Below, piece by piece: positions 10,927-20,595 of a DNA stretch of 64,000 nucleotides. Position numbers and translations under genes: made by a program. Source of the DNA: an uncultured Hyphomicrobiaceae bacterium. Its GTDB lineage: Bacteria > Pseudomonadota > Alphaproteobacteria > Rhizobiales > CAMYJA01. The notes under the pieces are model-generated. The model was given only the letters and a program-made list of their open reading frames with translations, was not told the DNA's origin and did no database searches. Location of the stretch: positions 23,915 through 87,914 of the forward strand of contig CAMYJA010000005.1 of NCBI GenBank assembly GCA_947258705.1. The letters run 5' to 3'. The stretch's first letter is position 1; every line of letters begins with the position of its first letter.

Positions 10927-12183
10927 TCACCGCGGGTTGTCGTTCAAGCCGCTCGCCAGCCGCGCAAGCAAAGCCTCCCGCGTCGGCTGAAAATCCTTGG
11001 CCGCCCACCAGCTTTCAAGCGCTATGAGTTGCTCCCCGACCGGCGGACCTGCGGCAATCCCCAGCGCCAGAACGTCCTCCCCCCTGATCGGAAACTCTGG
11101 TGGCGTCCAGTTCCGGGCCAGTTTAAAAAGGGACTTCAGGGATTCAATATCTCCCTCCTTGCCCGCCGCGGAAAAGACCATCAGGCATTTGTCCTCGAAT
11201 ATCTGCCCCCCCGACCAATAGAGTGCCGCCCGCGCCTTTCTTTCATCCAGCAAATCGGACAATTTGGGCGTGGTCTCCCCCATGCGCGCAAGCCGTTTGA
11301 CCTGGCGCCGCGACAGTCGAAAACCGTGGCCGAGCCGTTCGGCGTCATCGGGTGAAAAGACCGCCAGCGCGCCCAGCCTGCGTATCGCGTCCGGTTGGAG
11401 GCCGAGCAGCGCTTCATGACCGGCCAGCCTGGTAAAATTTCCAAGTCTCGGCACCGACTTCAAGGTCTCGACCAGCAAACCCGACGCAAACATGTGCTCA
11501 ACGGTCGGAACGGCCCGGTCGAGGGTCAAAATTTTTGAAAACTCAGCCCACACCCGTTCGCGCGAAAGTCCCTCAAGGCCGCGCCGCGCCCGAACGCAGG
11601 CCGCAAGTCCTGCGTCATCAATGGGGTCGCGCCCCATAGCGCCATGCAGTCTGAAAAACCGCAATATACGCAGATAGTCTTCCTCTATTCGCGCTGCGGG
11701 ATCGCCGATGAAACGAATCCGGCGTTGCGCCACGTCTTCCGCACCGCCAAGAGGATCGAATATTTCTCCCGTAGCGGAACAATAAAGCGCATTGACCGTG
11801 AAATCGCGCCGCGCCGCGTCGAGAGCCCAGTCCCTTCCGAACCGGACCTTCGCACGCCTGCCATAAGTCTCCACATCGGCCCGCAGCGTCGTCACCTCGA
11901 TATGCTCGTCATGGGACAAAAGCGTGACTGTTCCGTGCTCGATCCCCGTGGGCTTTGCCTGAAGCCCCGCCCCATTGGCCAGTCGCATGACCTCTTCCGG
12001 CAAAAGCGTTGTCGCCATGTCGATGTCTGAAACGGTCTCCCCCATCAACGCATCGCGAACCGCACCGCCGACTATGCGCGTTTCATGTCCCGCCCGCTCG
12101 AGCGCCCGAAAGACGTCCTGCACGGCCGGTCGCTTCAACCAGCTTGCGCTTCGAAGAGTAAGCTCATGACGATGATCGGACAT
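10927..12183 (-). CDS. cca: CCA tRNA nucleotidyltransferase
   Basis: RIVGGAVRDALMGETVSDIDMATTLLPEEV, RRDFTVNALY, RIEEDYLRILRFFR. Confidence 0.93.
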   Translation of the reverse strand: MSDHRHELTLRSASWLKRPAVQDVFRALERAGHETRIVGGAVRDALMGETVSDIDMATTLLPEEVMRLANGAGLQAKPTGIEHGTVTLLSHDEHIEVTTLRADVETYGRRAKVRFGRDWALDAARRDFTVNALYCSATGEIFDPLGGAEDVAQRRIRFIGDPAARIEEDYLRILRFFRLHGAMGRDPIDDAGLAACVRARRGLEGLSRERVWAEFSKILTLDRAVPTVEHMFASGLLVETLKSVPRLGNFTRLAGHEALLGLQPDAIRRLGALAVFSPDDAERLGHGFRLSRRQVKRLARMGETTPKLSDLLDERKARAALYWSGGQIFEDKCLMVFSAAGKEGDIESLKSLFKLARNWTPPEFPIRGEDVLALGIAAGPPVGEQLIALESWWAAKDFQPTREALLARLASGLNDNPR

Positions 12184-12356
12184 GATCGGAAATCCACCCC
12201 AAAGCGGACTGACAAAATCGGATGGGAACAGGCTTTAAACTCTTTTTTTCAGGTTGAATTGCCCGCTCTCCCGCCCAAACCCACATGATATTGTTCCTCG
12301 GGGGGTTGGGCGGGGGAGCGGGCCGGCCAGGTAATCCCGTTTAAAACAATAATAGT

Positions 12357-12626
12357 CTATTCGAAACCGCCCGGCTGGACTTTCCCGTCCTTGTATATCG
12401 CCGGTCGATAGTCCCGCTCCCGCTCGCCCCCGGTGAATGAAACAAAATATATCAGCGTTCCGAAAACGAGCATCCCGCCGGTGAAAAAGAGCCAGTTCAG
12501 GGGTGCGGCGCTCCACACGCTCCCCTCCACGTCCCCCTTGCGAATGAGATAGGCATAACCGCCATAGAGAATAAAGGGGAGAAGGAAAAGTAGAAGATTA
12601 AGTAGGACCACGCGCGCCATCAGCAA
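12357..12626 (-). CDS. DUF6111-like small membrane protein
   Basis: 89 aa, two TM segments, position beside NUDIX and cca. Confidence 0.5.
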   Translation of the reverse strand: MLMARVVLLNLLLFLLPFILYGGYAYLIRKGDVEGSVWSAAPLNWLFFTGGMLVFGTLIYFVSFTGGERERDYRPAIYKDGKVQPGGFE

Positions 12627-13297
12627 TAAAGCCTTTCATGCAAATTCTTGAGAATACCGGCAGTTGCACCCCAGATATAGTAACGTCCGTAAAGCATCGC
12701 AAAATAGTGCCTGCGCTTCCCGTCCCACTCGAGTGATTCCTTGCGATGATTTCCTGCATCCATCAGAAAGTCAAATGGCACTTCAAATATTTCCGCCACT
12801 TCCGACACATCCGGTTTCAGCTTGAAATCCCCGCCAACCAGCCCCACGACCGGAACAATCCGGTACCCTGTAACGGTTTGATAATCGTCGCAATATCCCA
12901 GCACATCCACGAAGTCACGCTTGATCCCGACCTCCTCCTCCGTTTCCCGTAGCGCCGTAACAAGCGGCGAGCCGTCGCAGCCCTCCACCTTGCCGCCCGG
13001 AAACGAAATCTGCCCACCATGAGTCTTGAGGTCCGCCTGCCGCCGGGTCAGAAGAATGCTCAAATGTCCGTCCCGTTCGATGATGGGAACCAGCACAGCC
13101 GCCGGTTTCGGTTGCACGCACGCGTCCTGCCTCGCCATCTCCCCTTTATTGAGATCGTGATCCCCCCGCGTCGGCGCATGATCGGCATCGAACACCCGTT
13201 CGCTCGGCGCTGCCGCCAATTGACCTGTGCAGTGGCGCTTGAACTCAAACGTATTCCAGGCGTCTTTTGTCATTCCTGAATATTTGCCATTGATCAT
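12620..13297 (-). CDS. CoA pyrophosphatase (NUDIX, NudL-like)
   Basis: NUDIX box GGKVEGCDGSPLVTALRETEEEVG; LLTRRQADLKTHGGQISFPGG; true start may be internal. Confidence 0.85.
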   Translation of the reverse strand: MINGKYSGMTKDAWNTFEFKRHCTGQLAAAPSERVFDADHAPTRGDHDLNKGEMARQDACVQPKPAAVLVPIIERDGHLSILLTRRQADLKTHGGQISFPGGKVEGCDGSPLVTALRETEEEVGIKRDFVDVLGYCDDYQTVTGYRIVPVVGLVGGDFKLKPDVSEVAEIFEVPFDFLMDAGNHRKESLEWDGKRRHYFAMLYGRYYIWGATAGILKNLHERLYC

Positions 13298-13392
13298 TTA
13301 CAGCTTATTTCACTTTCCGGCTTTGGACATTTCCAGAGACGGAAAATGCCTGGTTCTTAAAGCTACAATATGGGGATCGGCCAAAAAAAATG

Positions 13393-15162
13393 CTAGCGAA
13401 TTCCAGGCTTGCGTTCATGCGATACGCCGCCCACACGGCCGCTGGCGATGGCGCGGTGCAGTAGCAGTACGGGCGCCAGCCCTATTAGCACGATCAGCAT
13501 CGCGGCAAGTGAGGCCTCCTCAAACTGATCGAGGGAGGCAAGCCCGTAAACATGGGTGGCCAGCGTATCGAAATTGAAGGGCCGCAATAGAAGGGTTGCC
13601 GGCAGCTCTTTCATTGAGTCGACAAATACAAGCAATGCCGCCGCACCGAGTGCCGGACGCAACATCGGCAGATGAATACGTATCAGGGTCGATGTGGACG
13701 TCTCGCCCAGAGTTCGTGCGGCCGCATCGAGATTGGGAGAAATCCGGTCGAACCCGGCTTCGACCGCGCCAACCGACACAGCCATGAACCGGATAGCCAG
13801 CGCCAGAACAACGGCAAATATGGTACCCGATAAAATCAGTCCGGTAGAAATGCCGAAGGAATTGCGCATGAAACCATCGATGCTGTTGTCGAATGCCGCC
13901 AGCGGTATCAACAGCCCGACCGCCAGGACCGTGCCCGGCACCGCGTAGCCAAATCCGGCAAGACGCGTCGCGATGCGCATGAACAGATTGGGCAGCACCC
14001 GCCGTCCATAAGAGAGATAAAGGGCCAGCGAGACGGCAATAGACGCAGCCAGGCCGGCAATCAGAAAACTGTGCCAGACGGACCACAATAATGCCGCGTC
14101 AAGGGATGAGCGGCCAAAACGGAAGACACCGTCAAGCAGAACGACCGCCGGCAGAGCCACCCCGAGCAAAAACGGCAATGTGCAGGCAATCGTGGCGAGC
14201 CAGCCCCTGACACCGCCAAGTTCGACATAGGGGATGGGCTGATACCGGCCCGTTGTGTGATGATATTTCTGCCTGCCGCGGGCCAGGCGCTCGACGGTGA
14301 ACAGCAATATGACAAATATCAGCATGACGCTGGCCAGTTGCGACGCACCGCCTAGATTGGAACGGTCAAGCCAGGTTGTATAAACAGCAATCGTCAGGCT
14401 GTTCACGCCAAGATATTCAACCGCTCCGATATCGTTCAGGCATTCCATCAGCCCGAGTGCCACGCCGGCCATCAGCGCCGGCCGCGCCAGCGGCAGGGCA
14501 ACGGCCCTGAATACGCCCCAGGATGAATGCCCCAATGTGCGGGCAACCTCGAGAACGCAGATCGATTGCTGCAGAAAGCTCGCCCGTGCGCTTAAATACA
14601 CATAAGGATAAAGCACGAAGGACATGACGAATATGGCGCCCTCGGTCGACCTGATTTGCGGAAACCAGTAATCGCGCGCACTCTGCCATCCGAATAACGC
14701 CCGCAGACCGGACTGCAGATTGCCCGAATAGTCGAATAGCTCGACATAGCAAAAAGCGATGATATAGGTCGGCATCGCCAGGGGAAGGACCAGCAGCCAG
14801 TCGACAATATTGCGTCCGGGAAATTGATACATGGTCACAAGCCATGCCGTGCCCGTACCGACAATCAAGGTTATCGCCCCGACGCCGACCATCAGATAGA
14901 TCGTATCGGCGATGGCCGATGGCAGTACATTTGCCCAAAGATGCGGCCAGATATTTTCAGCGGGCGATAGCGAAAGCCAGACGATTGCCATAATCGGCAA
15001 AAGAAGCACTGCGAGAAGAAAAACAACGCTCAGCATTGTCAGCTGTTCACCGCCGGTGCGGGCAAACCAGTTTTTTATATTCCTGCCGATGGCATCGGCG
15101 CCAAATGGATACGCGAGACTCAAGCCCAACAACCCTGTAAATCGAAAATTATGCCACGCCAC
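13393..15162 (-). CDS. Fe(III) ABC transporter permease (FbpB/SfuB-like)
   Basis: ~590 aa with two permease halves and many TM segments; adjacent to Fe(III)-binding protein. Confidence 0.85.
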   Translation of the reverse strand: MAWHNFRFTGLLGLSLAYPFGADAIGRNIKNWFARTGGEQLTMLSVVFLLAVLLLPIMAIVWLSLSPAENIWPHLWANVLPSAIADTIYLMVGVGAITLIVGTGTAWLVTMYQFPGRNIVDWLLVLPLAMPTYIIAFCYVELFDYSGNLQSGLRALFGWQSARDYWFPQIRSTEGAIFVMSFVLYPYVYLSARASFLQQSICVLEVARTLGHSSWGVFRAVALPLARPALMAGVALGLMECLNDIGAVEYLGVNSLTIAVYTTWLDRSNLGGASQLASVMLIFVILLFTVERLARGRQKYHHTTGRYQPIPYVELGGVRGWLATIACTLPFLLGVALPAVVLLDGVFRFGRSSLDAALLWSVWHSFLIAGLAASIAVSLALYLSYGRRVLPNLFMRIATRLAGFGYAVPGTVLAVGLLIPLAAFDNSIDGFMRNSFGISTGLILSGTIFAVVLALAIRFMAVSVGAVEAGFDRISPNLDAAARTLGETSTSTLIRIHLPMLRPALGAAALLVFVDSMKELPATLLLRPFNFDTLATHVYGLASLDQFEEASLAAMLIVLIGLAPVLLLHRAIASGRVGGVSHERKPGIR

Positions 15163-15217
15163 ATCCGGAACGGCTGGAAAAGTTCAAGCCGCAAACGGCG
15201 CCGTCCGCTTCAATCCC

Positions 15218-16273
15218 TCATGATCCCGGCCCATCATTGAAGCCGACCTGATCGACAATTTCCGATGCCCTCTTTCTCAAACCGGCCAGCTTATTGAGCG
15301 AGAGCGGGTCGGCCTTCAATTTGCCCCAGCCCGCAACCAGACCCGAGACCTTGATATTGTCGCGCACCGGATATTCATGATTGACCGAGGCGTATATTTT
15401 CTGCGCCTTGTCGCCGGCCAGAAACGTCATCAACTTGATCGCGTTATCGCGGTGGGGCGCATGTTTAGCCAGCGCCATCCCGGAAATATTCACATGCGAT
15501 CCGCGTGACCCGCTATTGGGGAAAAGCATTTTCACCGATGCCGCCCATTTCTTCTGCTCGGGCTTTTTATCGTTCAGCATCATCTTGGCCATATAATAGG
15601 TATTGCCGATAGCAAGGTCGCACTCCCCCGAATAGACACCCTTCACCTGTGCGCGGTCGTTCCCCGAAGGTTTGCGCGCCAGATTGGCCTTCACCCCTTC
15701 AAGCCATTTCACGGTCTTTGCTTCGCCGTGATGCGCGATCATCGAGGCTATCATGGCAATATTGTAGACGTGGTGCCCGGAGCGAATGCATATGCGGCCA
15801 CGCCATTTCGTATCCGCGAGATCCTCATAACTGATCTCGTTCTCGGTGACACGGTCCCTCGACGCAAAGACAACCCGGGCGCGTCGGGTCAGTCCAAACC
15901 AATGCCCCTCCGTGTCCCGGTAGGCAGCCGGAATGAGCTTTGAAATTTCCGTGCCCGAAACCGCGCCCGTAATGCCTTTTGCCTTGGCGCCGGTCAGGCG
16001 GCCTATATCGGTCGTTAACAGGACATCCGCCGGACTGTTCAGCCCTTCCGCCGCCATGCGTTCAATCAGCCCCTTCTTGGCGAAAATGATGTTCACCTTG
16101 ATCCCGGTCGATTTGGTGAATTCATTAAGAAGCGGTTCGATCAGATAGGGCTGACGGTAGGAATAGATGTTGACTTCACCCGCGGCTCCGGCCGCACCGC
16201 TCATGACCGTGACGAACATGATCGCCGCAATGGCCGTTTTCACTTTTCTAAAAAACAATTCAACACCTCGCAT
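15218..16273 (-). CDS. Fe(III) ABC transporter substrate-binding protein (FbpA/FutA-like)
   Basis: Signal peptide, EVNIYSYRQPYLIEPLLNEFTKSTGIKVNII, NTYYMAKM, HVNISGMALAKHAPH. Confidence 0.88.
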   Translation of the reverse strand: MRGVELFFRKVKTAIAAIMFVTVMSGAAGAAGEVNIYSYRQPYLIEPLLNEFTKSTGIKVNIIFAKKGLIERMAAEGLNSPADVLLTTDIGRLTGAKAKGITGAVSGTEISKLIPAAYRDTEGHWFGLTRRARVVFASRDRVTENEISYEDLADTKWRGRICIRSGHHVYNIAMIASMIAHHGEAKTVKWLEGVKANLARKPSGNDRAQVKGVYSGECDLAIGNTYYMAKMMLNDKKPEQKKWAASVKMLFPNSGSRGSHVNISGMALAKHAPHRDNAIKLMTFLAGDKAQKIYASVNHEYPVRDNIKVSGLVAGWGKLKADPLSLNKLAGLRKRASEIVDQVGFNDGPGS

Positions 16274-16515
16274 CTAGCTCTAAAACTCTTGCTTCTCACT
16301 AATGGACCGCTCACACGAAGGGAATATGCGAGCAGAATTCAGAAGAATATGGAAAAAACAAATTCAACCGGTTTGAAATCATGAAATCCGAACAAAAGAG
16401 CTTCAACCGACTGAATTAGTGCGACCGCATCATTACGAACGCTTCAGTGCTTACACACTAGTGTGAACGCACGAGTGCGAACGCGCGCGGCCGACCGCAT
16501 TTTGCGATCGTATTT

Positions 16516-16532
16516 TTGCGAATTATTCGCAA
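16516..16532. promoter_or_regulatory. candidate Fur-family operator
   Basis: TTGCGAAT-T-ATTCGCAA, perfect 8-bp arms around a 1-nt centre, upstream of the Fe(III)-binding protein gene. Confidence 0.5.
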
Positions 16533-16705
16533 CTGGATATAAAGCCCCACGGCTACGCAAAGTCAAGCGCAAAGTGCCGAAAATAGAAGAATATGCTGGA
16601 ATTAGAATAGTTTAAATAAGAAGCGCTTCCTTGTCCCGAACTCCGGTTGTCCGGTTCCAATCGCTTAATCTGACCCTGATTTATCGCTGATTGGCACTTG
16701 CGCGA

Positions 16706-18271
16706 TTACGCCCTGGAAAAACGCACACTGATTTCCGTACCCTCGCCGGGTTCGCTTTCAATTAAGAATACGCCGCCATTGGCCTCGACAAGCGCATTGG
16801 TAATGGGGAGCCCGAGTCCCGTCCCCTCCGAGTTACGCGGCGCTGTATCGAGCTGCCCATAGGGTTGCATGGCTTTGACGATTTGATGTGGCGTCATCCC
16901 CGGTCCGGTGTCGCATATTCTGGCAATCGAGATGCCATCTTCAAATCCCGTCACGACGCTCACGCTCCCGCCTGAAGGCGTGAATTTGATCGCGTTCGAC
17001 AGGAGATTGAGAAAAATCTGTTTGAGCGACCGGAGACAGGCCTGAACAGTGACCTGTTCCGATGACAATTCCGCCTTCAACGTTATGCCGTTTTTTTCCG
17101 CCTGCGGCCGCATGATGCTGAGCGTGATCCGCGCCACCTCATTGAGATCAACTCTCTGGCGGACGGGCTCGAACTGACCGGCATTCATTTTCGACAGGCT
17201 GAGCAAATCATTGATCAGGCTCAAGGCAAGTTGCGCGCTTTCATGAATATCGGAAATATATCCGGCATATTTTTCATTGCCCAGGGAACCGAAATGCTCC
17301 TGCATCATCAATTCGGAAAACCCTAAAATGGAATTCAGTGGCGTCCGCACCTCGTGAGAAATCTTTGCCAGAAATTCGACCTCGTCATTGGCGGCGCTTG
17401 GCCGGGCCGCTCCGGTGGGTTGGTCGGCGCTTGGCCGGGCCGCTCCGGTGGGTTGGTCGGCGCTTGCGGAACGTGAAATGTCCTGCACATTGATGTCGCC
17501 CGGCTTTCTCTCGCTCTCATCTTCGCCTTCGCCTTCACCCTCGACCTCAACCCCACCCTCGGACTTGTCACTGGCATCGTTTTCATATTTGCTTTCGGCT
17601 CTGACCCGGCGCGCGATCTCGAGCAGAACCGACCCGTCATCGCCTTCCCGGCCTGTATCGGTTTGATCTGTTGCCTGACCATTGGCGAAAGCATCATGCG
17701 CGGTGCCGGCGCCGTTAGCCGCTCCACGCACGGCACCCGGCCTCACGGAACCATTGATATCCGCCAGCCCACGCTCCCGTCTCCGGTATAGCCGGTCGCT
17801 CGTCTGCGCACCGCCCCCTGGCGCGGCATCCCGGGATGCGGCATCGCTGTCTGGCCCCGGTGGCGCAATGTGTCCCGCGCCATTCCGATGTGTTTCCGCC
17901 TTCTGGCCACCGGCGTTCTGTCCATTGGCCCGGACCAGGAGTAAATCTCCGAAACCCTCGACATCGATCTTAACGCAATTGCAGATCGCGCGGCGGCTGC
18001 CCCGATTGGTCCAGAAAACAAAGCGCTCGTTCCTTCCCTCCGCTGGCAGATCCATATGGCTGAGTTTTCTCAAGCGGCCCAATGCGGGCATGGCGTGATC
18101 GAATTCCGTCGCGCAAAGCTCATCGACACTGTCCGCATTCCAGAAACCGAGCGCCGCGTCATTGGCCCAGTAAACACGGCCGCGCGCGCCGTCCCAAAGC
18201 CAGGCGGGATCCTCCGACACGAGGAGATCCTCAACCTCAATTCCGTTTGATATATTCTCTACCATCGTCAA
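16706..18271 (-). CDS. PAS-like sensor histidine kinase
   Basis: ISHEVRTPLNSILGFSELM (HisKA), NLLSNAIKFTPSGGSV, CDTGPGM, GTGLGLPI (HATPase); low-complexity linker. Confidence 0.9.
   Translation of the reverse strand: MTMVENISNGIEVEDLLVSEDPAWLWDGARGRVYWANDAALGFWNADSVDELCATEFDHAMPALGRLRKLSHMDLPAEGRNERFVFWTNRGSRRAICNCVKIDVEGFGDLLLVRANGQNAGGQKAETHRNGAGHIAPPGPDSDAASRDAAPGGGAQTSDRLYRRRERGLADINGSVRPGAVRGAANGAGTAHDAFANGQATDQTDTGREGDDGSVLLEIARRVRAESKYENDASDKSEGGVEVEGEGEGEDESERKPGDINVQDISRSASADQPTGAARPSADQPTGAARPSAANDEVEFLAKISHEVRTPLNSILGFSELMMQEHFGSLGNEKYAGYISDIHESAQLALSLINDLLSLSKMNAGQFEPVRQRVDLNEVARITLSIMRPQAEKNGITLKAELSSEQVTVQACLRSLKQIFLNLLSNAIKFTPSGGSVSVVTGFEDGISIARICDTGPGMTPHQIVKAMQPYGQLDTAPRNSEGTGLGLPITNALVEANGGVFLIESEPGEGTEISVRFSRA
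17393..17466. repeat. 33-bp tandem repeat, two full copies plus 8 bp
   Basis: ggcgcttggccgggccgctccggtgggttggtc repeated perfectly; encodes duplicated SADQPTGAARP. Confidence 0.95.
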
Positions 18272-18551
18272 TCGAACACTTAATTACGCCACAGGCCGCG
18301 CCTCATTGATCGCGGCGCATCACCGGCTGCTCAAGACTATACGCTTCGCGGTGCAACATAACACCAATTTATCGCCGCACGCGACAGGCCGGTGCATAAC
18401 CTCAACCGGGTAAAATTTACGCAACAGTCTTGTTTTAGCCCGGCGCGAATGTAAACTTGATGAGCGTAAGGAAATTATTCGGTTCAGTGCCCGATAACCC
18501 GGCACCAGATCGAAATAAACTCCAATAGGGAGAAAAAGGAAGGAGGCTGGC

Positions 18552-18920
18552 GTGAACGACAAACCATTCGAAATACCCGACCCCATTCGCGAGATGGCTG
18601 AACGCAATGTCGAACAGGCACGCGAGGCGTATGATCAATTTGTCAGCGCAGCCCACAAGGCGCAATCCATGGTCGAAAAATCGTCCGACGCCGTGGCGGG
18701 TGGTGCTCGCGACGTGCAAAGCGTCACCCTCGAATTCACCAAAAAAAATATGAATGCCAGTTTCGCCTTCGCCAGTAAACTGGCCAATGCGCGAGATTTG
18801 CAAGAGGCGCTCGAATTGCAACAGAAATTCGCCCAGGATCAGATCAAGAATTACACCACCCAGACCCAGGAACTCGGGAAGATCATGGCCAAGGCGACGG
18901 AGAAGGCGCAAAAGGGCTGA
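18552..18920 (+). CDS. phasin family protein
   Basis: IREMAERNVEQAREAYDQFVSAAHKAQSMVEK...ASFAFASKLANARDLQEALELQQKFAQDQIKNYTTQTQELGK. Confidence 0.88.
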   Translation: MNDKPFEIPDPIREMAERNVEQAREAYDQFVSAAHKAQSMVEKSSDAVAGGARDVQSVTLEFTKKNMNASFAFASKLANARDLQEALELQQKFAQDQIKNYTTQTQELGKIMAKATEKAQKG

Positions 18921-19147
18921 GGCTCCGCACCAGGACGCAATCAGATCCCGAGGGCGGACGCTGGATCGTGCCCGGCCGGCAACTTTTCTACTTGACCTTG
19001 TCACCGAATAGAGGTTTGAAAGTAACCGAACGCGGCATCCGGGATTTGACCGTCGAACAGAATGCTGCATGGCGCCTGTTAAAGGGGCCATGGGTTCGGA
19101 AATTGAATTTTACATTCAATAAATTTAAAGTACACGCCGGTCATTGC

Positions 19148-19224
19148 GCCGCTGTAGCTCAGTTGGTTAGAGCGCCTGATTGTGGATCAGGAGGTCACTT
19201 GTTCGAATCAAGTCAGCGGTACCA
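19148..19224 (+). tRNA. tRNA-His (GTG anticodon), CCA encoded
   Basis: GCCGCTG/CAGCGGT acceptor stem, TAGCTCAGTTGGTTAGAGC D-arm, CTGATTGTGGATCAG anticodon arm, ACTTGTTCGAATCAAGT T-arm, ACCA end. Confidence 0.95.
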
Positions 19225-19638
19225 CCCTTTCAATAACTTCGCTCACGCTCGCATAACGGAATTTCCGCGATCTCTGTCGCTTCTGCCGGATTGACGGGCC
19301 TTGCATCACCCAATGTGATTGGGATGCGACCGCCGCCAAAATCCCAACGCCCAAGCCCTCGGCCTGACGGTATTCAGTAGGGATGAGCATCAAAAAATAC
19401 TCCGCCCCACAATATTAATGGAGAATGGTCGGCGCGCGCTCGGGCACATTTGCGCGGCGAAACGCAGCCATGAGAAAAGCGGTGATAAAGAGCGCCTTGC
19501 CGGGCTTATAGGCCAACGCCGCCGGCTGATTAAAAAGTCAGCACAATCTTGCAACAAACTGCAAACCGTGTTTTGAAAAGCCACAGGCGAACGTCAAACA
19601 ATTGAACAGCGAACAGACAGAATCGGACTGCACGAATA

Positions 19639-20589
19639 ATGGCAACCTCCAACACGAAGAAAGTCGTCTACGCGGCCATGATCGGAAACTCTCTGATCGC
19701 CGTGACAAAATTTGCGGCGTCCTCGATAACCGGATCTTCTGCCATGTTGTCCGAAGCCATCCATTCCGTCGTGGACACCAGCAATCAGGCGCTCTTGCTG
19801 ATCGGCCTGAACCGCGCCAAGCGGCCGGCCGACGACAAGCACCCCTTCGGCTATGGCAAAGAACTCTATTTCTGGGCTTTCGTAGTCGCCGTTCTCCTCT
19901 TTTCCATGGGTGCCGGCGTTTCATTTTATGAAGGCATCCAGAAAATCAATCACCCTCACCCGATCGTCAGCCCGAACATCAATTATATTGTTCTCATACT
20001 TGCGGCAATGTTCGAAGCCGTTGCCTGGTGGGTGGCCTTTCGTGAATTCAACAGATCGCGCGGCGACGACAATTTCATAGATGCGGTCCAGCATTCCAAG
20101 GATCCAGCCGTCTTCACGGTTCTGTTCGAGGATACAGCCGCCCTGATGGGCCTGGTAGTGGCCTTTTTCGGCATATTGCTTGCCGACAAGGCCGGCATCG
20201 AATGGGCCGATGGCGCCGCTTCCATCGTTATCGGCATCATCCTGGCGAGCGCCGCATGGATCCTCGCCTATGAAACGAAGAGTCTTCTCATAGGCGAAAG
20301 CGCCAGCGGGCGTGTAGTCGAGGGCATCAGGTCGATCATCGGACGCCATTCCCATATCAGAAACATCAACGAGCTCCGCACCATGCATATGAGCCCGAAA
20401 GATATCCTTCTGGTCGCTTCGATTGATTTCCGCGACGACGTCTCCGCAGGAACGGTGGAGGAGACAATCACCGAAATTGAGGACACGATCCGCGCTGACT
20501 TCCCCGAAGTCAGTAAAATATTTATCGAGGTACAGTCCGAGGCCGATCACAATCGTGTCGAAGAGGATACAGAGCTGGCGCGCGAGTGA
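19639..20589 (+). CDS. cation diffusion facilitator family transporter
   Basis: ITGSSAMLSEAIHSVVDTSNQALLLIGL, HPFGYGKELYFWAFV, EDTAALMGLV, DGAASIVIG. Confidence 0.92.
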   Translation: MATSNTKKVVYAAMIGNSLIAVTKFAASSITGSSAMLSEAIHSVVDTSNQALLLIGLNRAKRPADDKHPFGYGKELYFWAFVVAVLLFSMGAGVSFYEGIQKINHPHPIVSPNINYIVLILAAMFEAVAWWVAFREFNRSRGDDNFIDAVQHSKDPAVFTVLFEDTAALMGLVVAFFGILLADKAGIEWADGAASIVIGIILASAAWILAYETKSLLIGESASGRVVEGIRSIIGRHSHIRNINELRTMHMSPKDILLVASIDFRDDVSAGTVEETITEIEDTIRADFPEVSKIFIEVQSEADHNRVEEDTELARE

Positions 20590-20595
20590 CCGGGT

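Noticed and set aside
19225-19638. Integrative element at the tRNA-His 3' end
   Set aside because: No integrase and no repeated tRNA 3' segment noticed downstream.
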